From the NCBI GenBank assembly GCA_038106145.1, contig JAYODD010000001.1, positions 1-64,000 of the forward strand: a stretch of 64,000 bases of DNA. Direction: 5' to 3'. This stretch comes from JBFJKD01 sp038106145. Lineage in GTDB: Bacteria > Pseudomonadota > Gammaproteobacteria > Pseudomonadales > Porticoccaceae. Below are positions 1 to 8,711 of this stretch, piece after piece (positions within the stretch are counted from its first letter, which is position 1; each line of letters begins with the position of its first letter). The notes beneath the pieces were generated by a model that was not told the origin of the DNA, did not search any database, and saw nothing but the letters and a program-made list of their open reading frames with translations. The translations under genes and the position numbers were made by a program.

Positions 1-1892
1 TGGTGTCGCTGCAAAAAGCGCTCAGCACCACGGGGCACAACATAGCCAACGTCAATACCGAAGGCTATAACCGCCAGCGCGTGGAATTTACCACGCTGCC
101 ACCGCAGTTATCCGGCAGTGGATTTATCGGCAATGGGGTACAGATTACCACTGTGCGTCGTGCCTACGACGAGTTTATCGCCGGCCAGGTGCTGTCCCAG
201 ACCGCCAGCCAGAGCGGCCTCGACGCCTACGTCTCCCTGGCCAACCGGCTCGACAACCTGCTCGCCAGCGACAGCTCGGGGCTGAGTCCAGCGCTGCAAC
301 AATTCTTCGATTCCATTCAGGCCGTCGCCGCTAATCCATCCGGCTTGCCGGAGCGTCAGGTGATGTTGGCGGAGGCTCAGGCGCTGGCGGATCGCTTTGC
401 TTTTCTGGATCGTAGTCTGGTGGGTCTGGAAGCGGAGGTGAACAATCGCCTGACGGTGATGGTAGATGAAATAAACGGCTTGGCAACTAATATTGCCAGG
501 CTGAATCAGGAGATAACCGTCGCCACTGGCACCGCGGGTGGCCAGCCGCCCAATGATTTGCTCGACCAACGGGATTTGCTGTTAACGCAGCTCTCTAAAA
601 AAATTGGTATCACCACGGTGGGGCTTGCCGATGGCTCGGTCAACGTGATGATTGGTAGTGGTCAGCCATTGGTGGTCGGCGCCGCGGCGCAACCGATAAC
701 CACAGTTGCCAGCGCGCTCGACCCCAACCGTCTGGAAATTGGAATCAAAACCCCGAACGGGGGCACCGCAGTCATCTCCCAGTTTTTGAGCGGCGGAGAG
801 ATCAGCGGAGTCATGGATTTTCGCACCCGGGTTCTCGACCCCGCGCGCAATGAGCTGGGACGTCTGGCGGCGGTGGTTACCGACACCTTTAATGCACAGC
901 ATCGCCTGGGGATGGACAGCAATGGTCAACTGGGGGCTGATTTTTTTACTCCTCTAAGCCCGGTGACGGTCGCTGCTACGGGTAATGCTGGCACCGCCAC
1001 GGTCGCGGTGACCGTGACCGACGCCAGCGCTCTGGCGGCATCGGATTACCGGCTTAACTACGACGGTAGCCAGTGGCTGGTCACCCGGATTGCCGATAAT
1101 AAAACCGTGACCGGCGCGGGGCCGTTTTATCTGGATGGCCTGACCATTGCCGTCAGCGGGACGCCAGCCCTGGGGGACAGTTTTCTGGTGCGGCCGGTAC
1201 ACGACGCGGCAGGGGCCTTCGCGGTGGCGCTGACGGATGTATCGCGCATTGCCGTCGCCGCGCCGGTGCGCGCGAGTGCCAACCTCTCGAATACGGGCAC
1301 AGCCGCCATCGCCGAAGTTGCGGTGCAGTCGGCAACGGGGCTACCTTTGGCGGCGCCGATTACCCTGACCTTTAACCCAAACGCGTTGGGCGCCGGTGTG
1401 CCGGGGTTTGACGTCGGTGGCGGGCCGGGCGGGCCTCTCGCCTTTGATCCTGCGCTCGATAGCAACGGTAAGACATTTACCCTGAGTGGTTTCGGAGACA
1501 TGCGCTTTACCGTGCGCGGTATCCCTCAGGCTGGCGATACCCTGGTGCTGGAGCACAACAGTGGTGGCCGCGGTGATAATCGCAATGGTTTGTTGCTGGC
1601 GGGGCTACAGACCCAGCGCCTGGTGAATAACGGCGCCAGCACATTTGGCGAGGCCTACGGTTCGCTGGTCGCCGACGTAGGCGTTAAAACCCGGCAGGGG
1701 CAGGCGAACCTCAAGACTCAGAATATCTTATTGCAGCAGGCGGTGGACGCGCGGGAGTCCGTGTCGGGGGTGAACCTCGACGAGGAGGCAGCGCGCCTGT
1801 TGCGTCTGCAACAGGCCTATCAGGCCGCGGCGCGTATCGTCTCGGTGGCGGATGGCCTGTTTCAAACCCTGCTCGATGCAACGCGGAGGTAA
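1..1892 (+). CDS. flgK: flagellar hook-filament junction protein FlgK (5' end missing)
   Basis: FlgK (HAP1) joins hook and filament and is exported by the flagellar type III apparatus. The reading frame is open to the first base of the window. About 10-15 N-terminal residues that normally precede the TGHNIANVNTEGYNRQ motif lie outside, so the GTG at position 3 is not a true start. The motif seen is the FlgK/FlgE N-terminal rod-hook signature. The C-terminus has the SGVNLDEEAARLL and LQQAYQAAARI heptad region typical of FlgK. Visible length is 629 residues, with an Ala/Thr/Gly-rich variable middle. flgL follows after 5 bases, so the two are probably co-transcribed. Identification is secure. 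Confidence 0.95.
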   Translation, partial: VSLQKALSTTGHNIANVNTEGYNRQRVEFTTLPPQLSGSGFIGNGVQITTVRRAYDEFIAGQVLSQTASQSGLDAYVSLANRLDNLLASDSSGLSPALQQFFDSIQAVAANPSGLPERQVMLAEAQALADRFAFLDRSLVGLEAEVNNRLTVMVDEINGLATNIARLNQEITVATGTAGGQPPNDLLDQRDLLLTQLSKKIGITTVGLADGSVNVMIGSGQPLVVGAAAQPITTVASALDPNRLEIGIKTPNGGTAVISQFLSGGEISGVMDFRTRVLDPARNELGRLAAVVTDTFNAQHRLGMDSNGQLGADFFTPLSPVTVAATGNAGTATVAVTVTDASALAASDYRLNYDGSQWLVTRIADNKTVTGAGPFYLDGLTIAVSGTPALGDSFLVRPVHDAAGAFAVALTDVSRIAVAAPVRASANLSNTGTAAIAEVAVQSATGLPLAAPITLTFNPNALGAGVPGFDVGGGPGGPLAFDPALDSNGKTFTLSGFGDMRFTVRGIPQAGDTLVLEHNSGGRGDNRNGLLLAGLQTQRLVNNGASTFGEAYGSLVADVGVKTRQGQANLKTQNILLQQAVDARESVSGVNLDEEAARLLRLQQAYQAAARIVSVADGLFQTLLDATRR

Positions 1893-1897
1893 CGGCG

Positions 1898-3100
1898 ATG
1901 CGGATCTCGACGGCGCAAATTCACCAGGGCGGTATAGACACTATTCTCGCCCAGCAAACCCGCTTGAGTAAAACCCAATTGCAGGTGGCCACCGGGGAGC
2001 GTATTTTGACCCCCGCCGACGATCCGGTGGGTGCGGTGCGTATGCTCGATCTGGCGCGTGAGATTGCCATTGTCGACCAGTATCAACGCAACGGTGACAT
2101 GGCGCGCACTCAGTTATCCCTGGAGGACAGCGCGCTGACCGCTTCCGGCAATGTGTTGCAGCGAGTCAGAGAGTTGACGCTCCAGGCCAACAACGACGTA
2201 TTGAGTGTCGCCGATCGGCGCGCCATCGCGGTGGAAATGCAGGCCAAACTGGACGAACTACTGGCATTGGCCAATTCCCGGGACGCCAACGGCGATTACC
2301 TGTTTGCGGGCTACCAAACCGGCAGTCAACCATTCGCGTTCAGTGGCGGTGCGGTGGTTTACAGCGGTGACCAGGGGCAACGCTTGCTGCAGGTTGGGCC
2401 CGCGATGCAAATACCCGTGGCGGATTCGGGCGCGCGGGTATTTCAGCTGATCCCCACCGGGAATGGTGTTTTTGATATTGCTACCAGTGCCGGGAACACG
2501 GGTTCAGGTGTGGTCGGAGCGACTTCGGTTGATGGCGCTTTTGCTGCGGACAGTTACACCTTAACGTTCAGCCAAACCGCCCCCGGCGCTGCGGTAACGT
2601 ATCAGGTGGTGGGTGCCGCCAGCGGGGTGGTTGCCAGTGGTACCTATCGTGTCGACGAAGCGATTGTTTTCGGTGGCGCGAAAATAACAGTGAGCGGCGC
2701 ACCCGCCGACGGCGACAGTTTTATCGTGGCGCCCGCGCGGCGTCAGGATATTTTTTCGAGCTTGAGCGATATGATTGCGGCGCTGCAGAATTCAGGCACG
2801 GATGCTGCGAGCAAAGCGCAATTCCACAATGCCATGAATCGTGGACTCGACAACCTGGATCAAGGGCTGGACCATTTATTAAGGGTGCGGGGCGACGTGG
2901 GCGCCCGGCTCAACAACCTCGATAGCCAGCAAAACATTAATGAGGATTATATTCTCCAGCTCGAACAAACCCTGTCGAGTGTCAAGGATCTCGATTACGC
3001 CGAAGCGGTCAGTCGACTCAATTTACAAATGGTGGCGCTGGAGGCGGCGCAACAGGCGTTTGTTAAGACCCAGGGCTTATCGCTGTTTAACTTCCTGTAA
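1898..3100 (+). CDS. flgL: flagellar hook-filament junction protein FlgL
   Basis: FlgL (HAP3) is the second junction protein between hook and filament. The 400-residue product has the flagellin-like N-terminus (MRISTAQIHQGGIDTILAQQ, then TPADDPVGAVR and a coiled-coil heptad segment) and the C-terminal flagellin-like helix with NLQMVALEAAQQAFVKTQGL. It is longer than minimal FlgL proteins because of a beta-rich central insert at about residues 150-290. The ATG at 1898 has a GGAGG Shine-Dalgarno just upstream, overlapping the end of flgK. Position directly after flgK and before flagellin is the usual gammaproteobacterial order. Confidence 0.95.
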   Translation: MRISTAQIHQGGIDTILAQQTRLSKTQLQVATGERILTPADDPVGAVRMLDLAREIAIVDQYQRNGDMARTQLSLEDSALTASGNVLQRVRELTLQANNDVLSVADRRAIAVEMQAKLDELLALANSRDANGDYLFAGYQTGSQPFAFSGGAVVYSGDQGQRLLQVGPAMQIPVADSGARVFQLIPTGNGVFDIATSAGNTGSGVVGATSVDGAFAADSYTLTFSQTAPGAAVTYQVVGAASGVVASGTYRVDEAIVFGGAKITVSGAPADGDSFIVAPARRQDIFSSLSDMIAALQNSGTDAASKAQFHNAMNRGLDNLDQGLDHLLRVRGDVGARLNNLDSQQNINEDYILQLEQTLSSVKDLDYAEAVSRLNLQMVALEAAQQAFVKTQGLSLFNFL

Positions 3101-3121
3101 CGACCTTTCCCCTCTCCCTGT

Positions 3122-3202
3122 CGGGTTGCGCTCACAACCTCGCTACAGCTGCGTCGCCCGGGGTTGAGCGCCCACTTTCCCCACTGCGTGCTGCGCAACC
3201 CG
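3122..3202. repeat. 10 bp inverted repeat after flgL
   Basis: CGGGTTGCGC at 3122-3131 is repeated as its exact reverse complement at 3193-3202, 61 bases apart. There is no T run after it, so it is not a classical terminator. It may form a long hairpin in the flgL 3' untranslated region. Function is unknown. Confidence 0.4.
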
Positions 3203-3260
3203 AACCAGCCCAAAAGATAACTGCATATGCCCTCCCAAACGCGCTGTTTTTACAAAGTGC

Positions 3261-3287
3261 TAAAGGTTGGCGCGCAATTGTCGATAA
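3261..3287 (+). promoter_or_regulatory. sigma-28 (FliA) promoter of fliC
   Basis: TAAAGGTT (3261-3268), an 11-base spacer, then GTCGATAA (3280-3287). This matches the flagellar sigma-28 consensus TAAAGTTT-N11-GCCGATAA at all but two positions. It lies about 100 bases upstream of the fliC start, and fliA itself is at 30.4 kb, so flagellin is expected to be a late (class IV) gene. Confidence 0.9.
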
Positions 3288-3390
3288 CGGGTTTACCTAG
3301 GCCCAGCTATTCGCTTAGAGAGGTTTAAACATTCATTGATTAACCGCACGCGCTCAATAGTTCGTAGCGGTGTAATGAGAGGAAAATATT

Positions 3391-4530
3391 ATGCCACAGA
3401 CGATTAACACCAATATAGCTTCACTGAACGCGCAGCGGAATCTGAACAGTTCTCAAGGTGTGCTTAACACCTCACTGCAGAGACTTTCTTCTGGTTTGCG
3501 TATTAATAGCGCCAAAGACGATGCCGCTGGACTGGCTATTTCCGAGCGTATGACGGCGCAGATTCGCGGGTTGAATCAGGCCGGCCGCAATGCCAGTGAC
3601 GGAATTTCTCTGGCGCAGACAGCAGAAGGGGCGCTCACCGAAGTAACCAACATGTTACAGCGCATTCGCGAGCTGGCGGTGCAGTCTCGCAACGCCACCA
3701 ACAGCGCCAACGATCGCGCCGCCCTGGATACCGAAGCGCAGCAGTTGCGTTCCGAAATCAATCGCATCGCTTCACAGACCCAGTTTAATGGCGTTAACCT
3801 GCTGGATGGCTCATTTGCCAACCAGGCTTTCCAGGTCGGCGCCAACGCCGGGCAGACCATCTCGGTTTCGGGTATTGTCAACGCTAACGACACCGCGCTG
3901 GGAACTTACTCGGCCGCTTCAGTGACAGGCGTAGCGGCGACGGCATTTACCGCCATCACCGCGGGCGATCTGACTATAAACGCCGTTAGTGTGGGAGCCA
4001 TTGCGGCTGACACCAGCGCGACGGAGCGCGCGGCGGGTATTCGCGACGCGATTAACTCGGTTGCGGATCAAACCGGCGTGTATGCGCGCAACGACACTGC
4101 GACCACGGTAACGCTGGTAAGCACCACTGGAAATATTGCGATCGCTTTTGCCGGCACTTCAGCAACAACTGCCACCACCGGTTTAACGGCGGCAACCACG
4201 ACGGCGACCACCACCACCGGCTTCGGCACCCTGGATGTTAGCACCACGGCAGGCGCTGATACCGCGATAACCCAGATGGATGCGGCGCTGGACGCTGTCA
4301 ACACTGCCCGCGCCACGCTGGGCGCCATTCAAAGCCGCTTTGAATCGGTGGTAGCGAGTATTCAAACCACCTCAGAAAACTTGTCTTCCGCCCGTTCGCG
4401 GATTCAGGATGCGGACTTCGCCATGGAAACGGCGGCACTGACGCGCGCGCAAGTGCTGCAACAGGCGGGCGTCGCCATGTTGGCCCAGGCCAACGCGGTT
4501 CCGCAAAACGTTCTCGCGCTGCTGCGCTAA
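3391..4530 (+). CDS. fliC: flagellin FliC
   Basis: This is the filament subunit. Residues 1-165 form the conserved D0/D1 N-terminus (TINTNIASLNAQRNL, LSSGLRINSAKDDAAGLAIS) and the last ~100 residues the matching C-terminal D1/D0 helices (SRIQDADFAMETAALTRAQ, ending in NVLALLR). Between them is a short Thr/Ala-rich variable D2/D3 region. At 379 residues it is a mid-sized flagellin. The ATG is preceded by a GAGAGGA ribosome site. It has its own sigma-28 promoter and a strong terminator right after the stop, so it is transcribed as a single gene. Only one flagellin gene is present in the window. Confidence 0.97.
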   Translation: MPQTINTNIASLNAQRNLNSSQGVLNTSLQRLSSGLRINSAKDDAAGLAISERMTAQIRGLNQAGRNASDGISLAQTAEGALTEVTNMLQRIRELAVQSRNATNSANDRAALDTEAQQLRSEINRIASQTQFNGVNLLDGSFANQAFQVGANAGQTISVSGIVNANDTALGTYSAASVTGVAATAFTAITAGDLTINAVSVGAIAADTSATERAAGIRDAINSVADQTGVYARNDTATTVTLVSTTGNIAIAFAGTSATTATTGLTAATTTATTTTGFGTLDVSTTAGADTAITQMDAALDAVNTARATLGAIQSRFESVVASIQTTSENLSSARSRIQDADFAMETAALTRAQVLQQAGVAMLAQANAVPQNVLALLR

Positions 4531-4554
4531 GGGTGAGCGAGAAGTGATGGAACG

Positions 4555-4588
4555 ACGGGAGTGGCGCTCGAGCTACTCCCGTTTTTTT
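4555..4588 (+). terminator. rho-independent terminator of fliC
   Basis: The 8 bp stem ACGGGAGT / ACTCCCGT (4555-4562 with 4575-4582) closes a 12-base loop and is followed by a run of Ts (4582-4588). It sits 25 bases past the fliC stop and uncouples flagellin from flaG. Confidence 0.88.
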
Positions 4589-4605
4589 CTTTCAGGGTCG
4601 AGCAC

Positions 4606-4989
4606 ATGACTGAATCAGACAAAATACTTCAGCTACCCACGACGGGAAGCGGCGTAGCTGACCACGGGGATGGTAACTCCAGCACTGTTCGAGGGGCTGC
4701 GGTTAATCAAACCGACCGCATGTTAAGCCAGCGGCAACATTTGGCCGCGGACGGCGCCGCTATGCCGGTGTCGGAACAGTGGGATGGACTGAAAATTAAT
4801 GAACTGCAAACGACTGTACGGGAACTGAGTGATTACATTCAGAGCATTCGACGGGAGCTGCGGGTCGGTATTCAAAAGGAAACCGGTGTGCCCCTGTGTA
4901 TCGTGCACAATAGCGCCACGCGGCGCATGATTCGCCAGATTATTTCCGAGCCGGAACCGGTCGCCCTGTCGCGCTTAAAAGTTGAATAA
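4606..4989 (+). CDS. flaG: FlaG-like flagellar protein
   Basis: This is a 127-residue protein between flagellin and fliD, the standard place for flaG. Its C-terminal half has the FlaG pattern: a helix followed by LRVGIQKETGVPLCIVHNSA and the IRQI motif. FlaG proteins influence filament length; the mechanism is unclear. The open frame extends upstream to 4561, but that part lies inside the fliC terminator, so the ATG at 4606 is chosen. The N-terminal 60 residues are low in complexity and poorly conserved, as is usual for this family. Identification rests on context plus the C-terminal motif. Confidence 0.8.
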   Translation: MTESDKILQLPTTGSGVADHGDGNSSTVRGAAVNQTDRMLSQRQHLAADGAAMPVSEQWDGLKINELQTTVRELSDYIQSIRRELRVGIQKETGVPLCIVHNSATRRMIRQIISEPEPVALSRLKVE

Positions 4990-5027
4990 GCGGTGCGCGC
5001 AACGGGCCGGGCTGCGCGATTGGGTAC

Positions 5028-5043
5028 TGGCATGTTCCGTGCA
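5028..5043 (+). promoter_or_regulatory. candidate sigma-54 promoter of fliD
   Basis: TGGCAT-N5-GTGCA keeps the invariant GG (5029-5030) and GC (5041-5042) elements exactly 10 bases apart, with one deviation from TTGCA. It lies about 75 bases upstream of fliD, where FleQ-dependent transcription is expected. Confidence 0.65.
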
Positions 5044-5115
5044 TTGTTACGGGGAGAGAGCGGCGTTGTGCTGATACCGCAAGACCAGAGGCTTATCCAG
5101 AGGCGATAGAGACGC

Positions 5116-7164
5116 ATGATCACGGCAAACGGAGTGGGATCCGGCCTGGATATCGAAGGGTTAGTCACCCAACTGGTGGCGGCGGAGCGGTCGCCCGCGC
5201 AAAACCGTCTGAATCGTCAGGAAATTCAACTTAAGGCAAAAATATCCGCGTTTGGAGCGTTGAAAGGCTCCCTGTCTACTTTTCAGGCAGCACTGTCCAG
5301 CCTGACTGACGCACAACGATTTATGGCGCGCAAAGTCACGGTCAGTCAAACGGGCGTACTGACCGCCACGGCGGGAACCCGGGCCGTGGCCGGCAGCTAC
5401 GATGTCCAGGTCAGTCAACTGGCCAGGTCGCATTCACTGGCGTCCGGACTGTATACCAGCACCGGCGATGTGCTAGGCACTGGCACCTTGACTTTTCGTC
5501 TGGGCACCACCGATTACGATCCACTGACAGATACCTATAACGGTTTTACCGCAAACTCTGGCGCGGCCACGGCCACGGTAGTCATCGATACCAGCAACAA
5601 TACGGTAGCCGGGGTGCGGGACGCGATCAACGCTGCGAATATCGGCGTCAAAGCGTCAATTGTGAACGACGGCTCGGGGTATCGCCTGTTGCTGACCTCG
5701 GGAGCAACCGGGGCCCAGAACAGCCTGCAAGTCAGTGTTGCCGACGACGATGGCAATCACAGTGATGCGGCGGGATTATCCGCCCTCGCGTTCAACGGCG
5801 TCGCTACGCAAATGACGCAAACGGTGGCGGCACAGGATGCCGCCCTGACCATCAACGGCCTGGCGGTAACCAGTTCCAGTAATACGGTTAGCAACGCCAT
5901 AGATGATGTGGTTCTCAACCTCGCCGCGCTCACGTCGGGAGCGCCAGTGTCGATCAACGTGGCGCAGGATACGGCGGCAGTTAAAGCCGAAGTGGTGGCG
6001 TTTGTCGCTGCTTATAACAGTTTTATGGATACGGTAAACAGTCAGACGGCGTTCGACCCCACTACCCAGGTCGGCGGCGCGTTACTCGGGGACGCCACTT
6101 TGCGCACTATCACCCGGCAGATTCGGGAGCTGGTGGGTAACGCTGTGCCCGGGTTAAATGGCGCGTTAACCAGTTTTGCGGCGATTGGTATTGTCACCGA
6201 AAGCGACGGAAAATTGACGCTTAACAACGCCCGCTTTGACAGCGCGTTGGCTGCGAATTTTGACGGGGTGGCCGGACTATTTGCCGCCAAGGGCAGCACC
6301 ACGGACAGTCAGCTCAGTTATCTGCGCGCCAGTAACAACACTCTTGCCGGCAGTTATGCCGTGACGGTTGATCAGCTGGCCAGTCGTGGATTACTCGCCG
6401 GCGCCGGCGTGTTACCGGATTTTCTGTCTGGCGGTACGGTGGTTATCGACAACGACAACGACACCCTGGGGATTCGCATCAATGGGGTTCTCAGTGGCAC
6501 TGTCACCTTGACTCAGGGGACCTATACATCGGGCCAGTCTTTGGCGGCGGAAATACAGGCGCGTATTAATGGCGACAGTGTGTTCCTTGCCGGCAGTATT
6601 GAGGTGGCGGTTAGTTACGACGGTACCGGCAATCGCCTGCTGATCGAATCAGCCCGTTACGGCTCCGATTCCACGGTTAGTATCGTCGAAGTAGACACTA
6701 ACAGCGCGGCGACGTTGGGGTTGAGCGTTGCCAGTGGGAGCGCCGGTCTCGATGCGGCTGGCACGATCGGGGGCCTGGCCGCTACCGGTCGGGGCCAAAC
6801 CCTGATTGGAGCAAATGGCAGCGCGGTCGCGGGGTTGGAGGTACAGGTGCTCGGTGGTGCCGTCGGCGCGCGGGGCACCGTGGATTTTTCCCGGGGGGTG
6901 GCCAGTCGCCTGAATTTGCTTCTCGACAATCTTCTGGGGTCGCAAAATATTCTGGACGACCGCACTGGTGGTCTGGAAACCCGGATCGAGCGTATTGGGC
7001 AACAGCGGGAAGTTCTCGACCGGCGCATGGCAGCTCTGGAGGCGCGCCTGCGAGCACAATTTGCAACGTTAGACAGTCTGTTGTCGCAACTGCAATCCAC
7101 CAGCGGTTATTTATCACAGCAACTCGCCAGCTTGCCGGGCGCCTACTCGGGCGACGAGCGCTAG
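5116..7164 (+). CDS. fliD: flagellar filament cap protein FliD
   Basis: FliD (HAP2) caps the growing filament and helps flagellin fold at the tip. The 682-residue product begins with the family hallmark (NGVGSGLDIEGLVTQLV) and ends with long C-terminal coiled-coil segments (residues ~600-670). The middle contains two FliD-type beta-rich repeats, around residues 70-250 and 390-560. It is longer than the E. coli protein (about 470 residues), similar to the larger FliD proteins of some marine bacteria. fliS follows after 47 bases, consistent with a fliD-fliS-fliT operon. Confidence 0.95.
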   Translation: MITANGVGSGLDIEGLVTQLVAAERSPAQNRLNRQEIQLKAKISAFGALKGSLSTFQAALSSLTDAQRFMARKVTVSQTGVLTATAGTRAVAGSYDVQVSQLARSHSLASGLYTSTGDVLGTGTLTFRLGTTDYDPLTDTYNGFTANSGAATATVVIDTSNNTVAGVRDAINAANIGVKASIVNDGSGYRLLLTSGATGAQNSLQVSVADDDGNHSDAAGLSALAFNGVATQMTQTVAAQDAALTINGLAVTSSSNTVSNAIDDVVLNLAALTSGAPVSINVAQDTAAVKAEVVAFVAAYNSFMDTVNSQTAFDPTTQVGGALLGDATLRTITRQIRELVGNAVPGLNGALTSFAAIGIVTESDGKLTLNNARFDSALAANFDGVAGLFAAKGSTTDSQLSYLRASNNTLAGSYAVTVDQLASRGLLAGAGVLPDFLSGGTVVIDNDNDTLGIRINGVLSGTVTLTQGTYTSGQSLAAEIQARINGDSVFLAGSIEVAVSYDGTGNRLLIESARYGSDSTVSIVEVDTNSAATLGLSVASGSAGLDAAGTIGGLAATGRGQTLIGANGSAVAGLEVQVLGGAVGARGTVDFSRGVASRLNLLLDNLLGSQNILDDRTGGLETRIERIGQQREVLDRRMAALEARLRAQFATLDSLLSQLQSTSGYLSQQLASLPGAYSGDER

Positions 7165-7211
7165 GCGTCCAGCTGGAACATATGCACATGGTTTATTGAG
7201 GGTTATCGGGA

Positions 7212-7631
7212 ATGACGAATACACGGGCGGCGCTACAGGCCTACCAGGCTATCAGCGCCCGCAGTCAACTGGAGACTGCCTCGCCACATCGGCTTATTGG
7301 GTTGTTGATTGAGCGCGCGCTCGATCACCTGGCAGCGAGTAAGGGCTCGATCGAGAGGGGTGATTCTGCCACCAAGGGTGAACATATCGGCCGTGCTATC
7401 GCGATTATAGACGGGTTACGGGCAAGCCTCGATCACGAGCAGGGACAGGAAATCGCCGCTAACCTTGCGGCCCTTTACGACTATATGGAAGAGCGCCTGT
7501 TGGCCGCTCACGTGCATAACAGCGCGGAGAGTATCAATGAAATCGCGTATCTGCTGCGGGAAATACAGCAGTCCTGGAACCAGATTCCAGCGGGCTCGCA
7601 GCCGTCGGCGGTTGCGGAGAACCGGACCTGA
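7212..7631 (+). CDS. fliS: flagellin export chaperone FliS
   Basis: FliS binds the flagellin C-terminus in the cytoplasm, prevents premature polymerisation and delivers it to FlhA. The 139-residue protein has the typical start (ALQAYQ, then ETASPHRLIGLLIERALDHL) and the YDYMEERLLAAH segment of the four-helix bundle. Its stop codon overlaps the start of the next gene (TGATG), suggesting coupled translation. Confidence 0.95.
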   Translation: MTNTRAALQAYQAISARSQLETASPHRLIGLLIERALDHLAASKGSIERGDSATKGEHIGRAIAIIDGLRASLDHEQGQEIAANLAALYDYMEERLLAAHVHNSAESINEIAYLLREIQQSWNQIPAGSQPSAVAENRT

Positions 7632-7984
7632 TGGAGAGCTCGGGGTTGTCAACCAAACTCGCTGTGGACAGCCCGCGCAGTGTGCACTTACGGGCGGTGC
7701 AGACGCTTTCCGAAGCCATGGTCGACAGCGCGCGGCGTGGAGACTGGCAACGGGTCGTGGAACTGGAGCGCCAACGGCGTGACGATATGGTGGCCAGTTT
7801 CGCGGATCCTATTGCGGGCGACGAAGCGTTGCAGGTCAGAGACACATTACAGGCAGTGATGGGGCTCAACGTCCAACTCACCGAAATGGTGAAGCAGGCG
7901 CGCGAGGCCAGCCTTCAGCAATTCCAGTTACTGCAAGGCGGGCAGCGCGCTGTGCAGGTCTATCAGACGGTTAGCGAATCATAA
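7631..7984 (+). CDS. fliT: FliT-like flagellar chaperone
   Basis: This 117-residue, mostly helical, charged protein is encoded immediately after fliS with overlapping stop and start codons. FliT is the chaperone of the cap protein FliD. Members of this family are short helical proteins with little sequence conservation, and the assignment rests mainly on position, length and helical pattern (DWQRVVELERQRRDDMV resembles the early FliT helix). No other candidate for this role is in the cluster. Confidence 0.7.
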   Translation: MESSGLSTKLAVDSPRSVHLRAVQTLSEAMVDSARRGDWQRVVELERQRRDDMVASFADPIAGDEALQVRDTLQAVMGLNVQLTEMVKQAREASLQQFQLLQGGQRAVQVYQTVSES

Positions 7985-8002
7985 TACGACTTTTCCTCTT
8001 AT

Positions 8003-8018
8003 TGGCGCGCATCTTGCA
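8003..8018 (+). promoter_or_regulatory. candidate sigma-54 promoter downstream of fliT
   Basis: TGGCGC-GCATC-TTGCA, with the GG and GC elements exactly 10 bases apart, is very close to the TGGCAC-N5-TTGCW consensus. It starts 19 bases after the fliT-like stop and about 700 bases before fleQ. No large gene lies directly downstream. It could drive a short transcript, the small ORF at 8296, or a long-leader fleQ message. Confidence 0.7.
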
Positions 8019-8103
8019 GAAACAACCGCCAAAGCGAAACAAAATCGCCAGTTCAAGTTGTTTGCCGACCCAGGGGGTCTCTCGCCGCAGCGAATCGCGC
8101 GCG

Positions 8104-8120
8104 ACACCCGGTGGTGTTTT
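8104..8120 (+). terminator. weak candidate terminator
   Basis: A 5 bp stem (ACACC / GGTGT, CGGT-type loop) is followed by TTTTGTTT. It lies about 90 bases downstream of the sigma-54-like promoter at 8003. The stem is short and the call is tentative. Confidence 0.35.
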
Positions 8121-8295
8121 GTTTATCGTTTCCAGCTGGTAACGCGCATCGACTTAACGAAAAAGCGAAGAATACATTGCGGATATCTCATTGAATATTA
8201 AGGCAATATATTTGATCTGAAAAAATATTATTATTATTTTTGGCAGATTTTACAATACTGCGCTTAAATAGAATCGGAGCTGGAGGAAAGATTTA

Positions 8296-8412
8296 ATGAC
8301 AGTCATTATCGGCAACTGTTTCGCTCGTGCGGATGCTTTTATGCTAAAACAATATAGCGAACGAGGCCGCAGACCACGTCAAAAAGTTGACGCGCGTCAC
8401 ATAAATGATTAG
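8296..8412 (+). CDS. small ORF, 38 residues, unknown
   Basis: This ORF has an ATG start preceded by a strong GGAGCTGGAGGAAAG ribosome site. It encodes a 38-residue basic peptide (starts MTVIIGNCFARADAFML, ends RHIND). It sits in the 730-base region between the fliT-like gene and fleQ that otherwise lacks genes. No family is recognised. The good ribosome site is the main evidence; coding status is unproven. Confidence 0.35.
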   Translation: MTVIIGNCFARADAFMLKQYSERGRRPRQKVDARHIND

Positions 8413-8711
8413 CATGAATCCATAAGTATTGGTTATATGAAGTTGCAAACTTTTGGCAGTACTTTAGCGAGTGGCAGGACATCTGCTCCATTACCGGCTA
8501 TAGGTTCGACCTGTCTTAATCGGCACTTTCGATGTAGTTTTTTCAGCGTTCCCTCTTTCCGACTCCATTCAAGGCAAGTTTTAACGACTTTTGTGTCGCG
8601 TGTCACAGGACATTGCGCGATGCAAGGCGTCTCAATACAGTGGCACTGTGGACCCGATCTCTTCGACGTGGCGCGGTGGGGTATCAGTTCGATTGGTAAC
8701 AGAGGGACAAA

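Noticed and set aside
7985..8711. ORFs 8437-8715 (+) and 8433-9017 (-) as genes
   Set aside because: No family match, poor starts; they shadow the fleQ leader and fleQ itself.
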